A stretch of 24,749 nucleotides of DNA from Pseudomonadota bacterium. Lineage in GTDB: Bacteria > Myxococcota_A > Polyangia > Polyangiales > Polyangiaceae. The first letter of the stretch is position 1. Each line of letters begins with the position of its first letter. The notes under the pieces are model-generated. The model did not search any database and had not been told where the DNA came from. It saw only the letters and a program-made list of their open reading frames with translations. Below, piece after piece: positions 24,070 to 24,749 of the stretch. The translations under genes were made by a program, and so were the position numbers. The stretch lies in the NCBI GenBank assembly GCA_023432025.1, contig JAEYVE010000279.1, positions 1-24,749 of the forward strand, given 5' to 3'.

Positions 24070-24749
24070 GTGTGCCGGGCCACGACGAGGGAGGAGCAGG
24101 GGGAGGACAGCTTCGGGAGGACAGCTTCGGGAGGTAAGGCTTCGGGAGGGGCCTCTTCAGGCGGCGAGGCTTCAGGCAGCCGGTCGAGCGGAGGAAGTGG
24201 CGCTGGAGTGAAGGTCGGCGAGCCCGCCGAGCTGGGAGCGAGCTGTGAGGAAAGCTCGGATTGCGAGTCGGGCGAGTGCGTGGACGGCGTGTGCTGCGAG
24301 TCCGAGTGCGACGGCGTGTGCGAGACGTGTAACGCCGAGGGGCGCTGCGTTGCCGCCGACAGCGACGCGGCCTGCCCCGAGGTGAGCTGCGGCTCGGGCA
24401 CCAACGGTTGCCTCGACTACGGCGCCGAGCTCGAAGGTGGCACCTGCAAGAGCCAAGGTGTTTGCAAGACGAAGGACGACTGTCCGACGACGCCCAAGGT
24501 CGTGAACACGGTGTGCACGTTGGGCGACTCGATGGTGAGCTACTGTGACGGGGAGGGCGAGTGCGTGTCCTCGTGTGGAGGCTCTTGTCCCGATTCGTCC
24601 GTTTGTTGTCTTCGTCGTAGCAGTGGCGTGTTTACGCTTCAGTGTGTGGCGGAAACCTCGTGCATCGGGACGATGCCGTCCGCCGATCCAGCATTGACCC
24701 CAATTGCGTGCGACGAGCACGAGGATTGCCAAACCGGATACTTGTGCTC
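24070..24749 (+). CDS. Cys-rich protein without visible signal peptide (3' end beyond window)
   Basis: An open frame of 226 complete codons running off the right edge. After a Gly/Ser-rich linker (about residues 18-50) it has SCEESSDCESGECVDGVCCESECDG followed by CETCN and further spaced cysteines. This CVDGVCC pattern is common in exported myxobacterial proteins. Unlike those, no signal peptide or lipobox precedes the linker in any frame back to the in-frame stop at 24010. The start is uncertain: GTG 24070 has GAGG 7 nt upstream. Imperfect 14-15 bp repeats (24103-24145) lie at the N-terminus, and because the unit is not a multiple of three, repeat-number change would shift the frame. It diverges from pilT. 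It may be a decayed or frameshifted lipoprotein gene. Confidence 0.65.
   Translation, partial: MCRATTREEQGEDSFGRTASGGKASGGASSGGEASGSRSSGGSGAGVKVGEPAELGASCEESSDCESGECVDGVCCESECDGVCETCNAEGRCVAADSDAACPEVSCGSGTNGCLDYGAELEGGTCKSQGVCKTKDDCPTTPKVVNTVCTLGDSMVSYCDGEGECVSSCGGSCPDSSVCCLRRSSGVFTLQCVAETSCIGTMPSADPALTPIACDEHEDCQTGYLC
24103..24145 (+). repeat. 14-bp tandem repeats at the start of the Cys-rich ORF
   Basis: Two exact copies of GAGGACAGCTTCGG (24103-24116, 24117-24130) and one 15-bp degenerate copy (24131-24145). Confidence 0.75.

Overview
The window looks like chromosomal DNA of a myxobacterium (Myxococcota), most likely from the Polyangiales/Sorangiineae side. The DNA is very GC-rich. It carries Cys-rich lipoproteins with Gly/Ser linkers, a MopE-type protein, several outer-membrane porins and a PilT-type ATPase. 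This placement is inference from gene style, not from a marker gene. I see no tRNA, rRNA, CRISPR array, insertion sequence or phage gene.

Left part (1-5773). A minus-strand housekeeping run reads DUF192 lipoprotein, cyclophilin lipoprotein, YceD/DUF177, ribosomal protein L32 (rpmF), then fabD, which runs off the left edge. Divergent from it, two overlapping plus-strand genes encode a Cys-rich lipoprotein and a MopE-like secreted lipoprotein. A strong palindrome lies between the divergent promoters.

Middle (5774-11749). After a cluster of hairpins and a 14-bp tandem repeat come minus-strand hydroxymethylglutaryl-CoA lyase and purF, separated by a structured spacer. A large plus-strand TPR/Ala-Pro-rich membrane protein follows.

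Right part (11750-22782). Two pairs of outer-membrane barrels, each a BBP2/OmpL-like porin plus an OprO/OprP-like porin, flank a minus-strand locus. This locus encodes a SulP anion permease fused to a Cam-type gamma-carbonic anhydrase, followed by two adjacent SPFH (stomatin/HflK-HflC-like) membrane proteins. This is the most interesting locus in the window: it reads as a possible bicarbonate transport and hydration module with an SPFH scaffold and nearby outer-membrane channels. A small acidic one-TM protein lies just upstream of the permease.

Right end (22783-24749). A pilT gene is interrupted by one in-frame TAA (codon 110) and is otherwise intact. Divergent from it, a Cys-rich ORF with no visible signal peptide runs off the edge.

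Several genes (3615, 8834, 13172 on plus; 6803 and perhaps 3557 on minus) have a TAnnnT-like hexamer 6-8 nt before the start codon and no Shine-Dalgarno sequence. This suggests leaderless transcripts. Others (11762-13066, 16367-18472, 19679-21025, rpmF) have clear ribosome binding sites.
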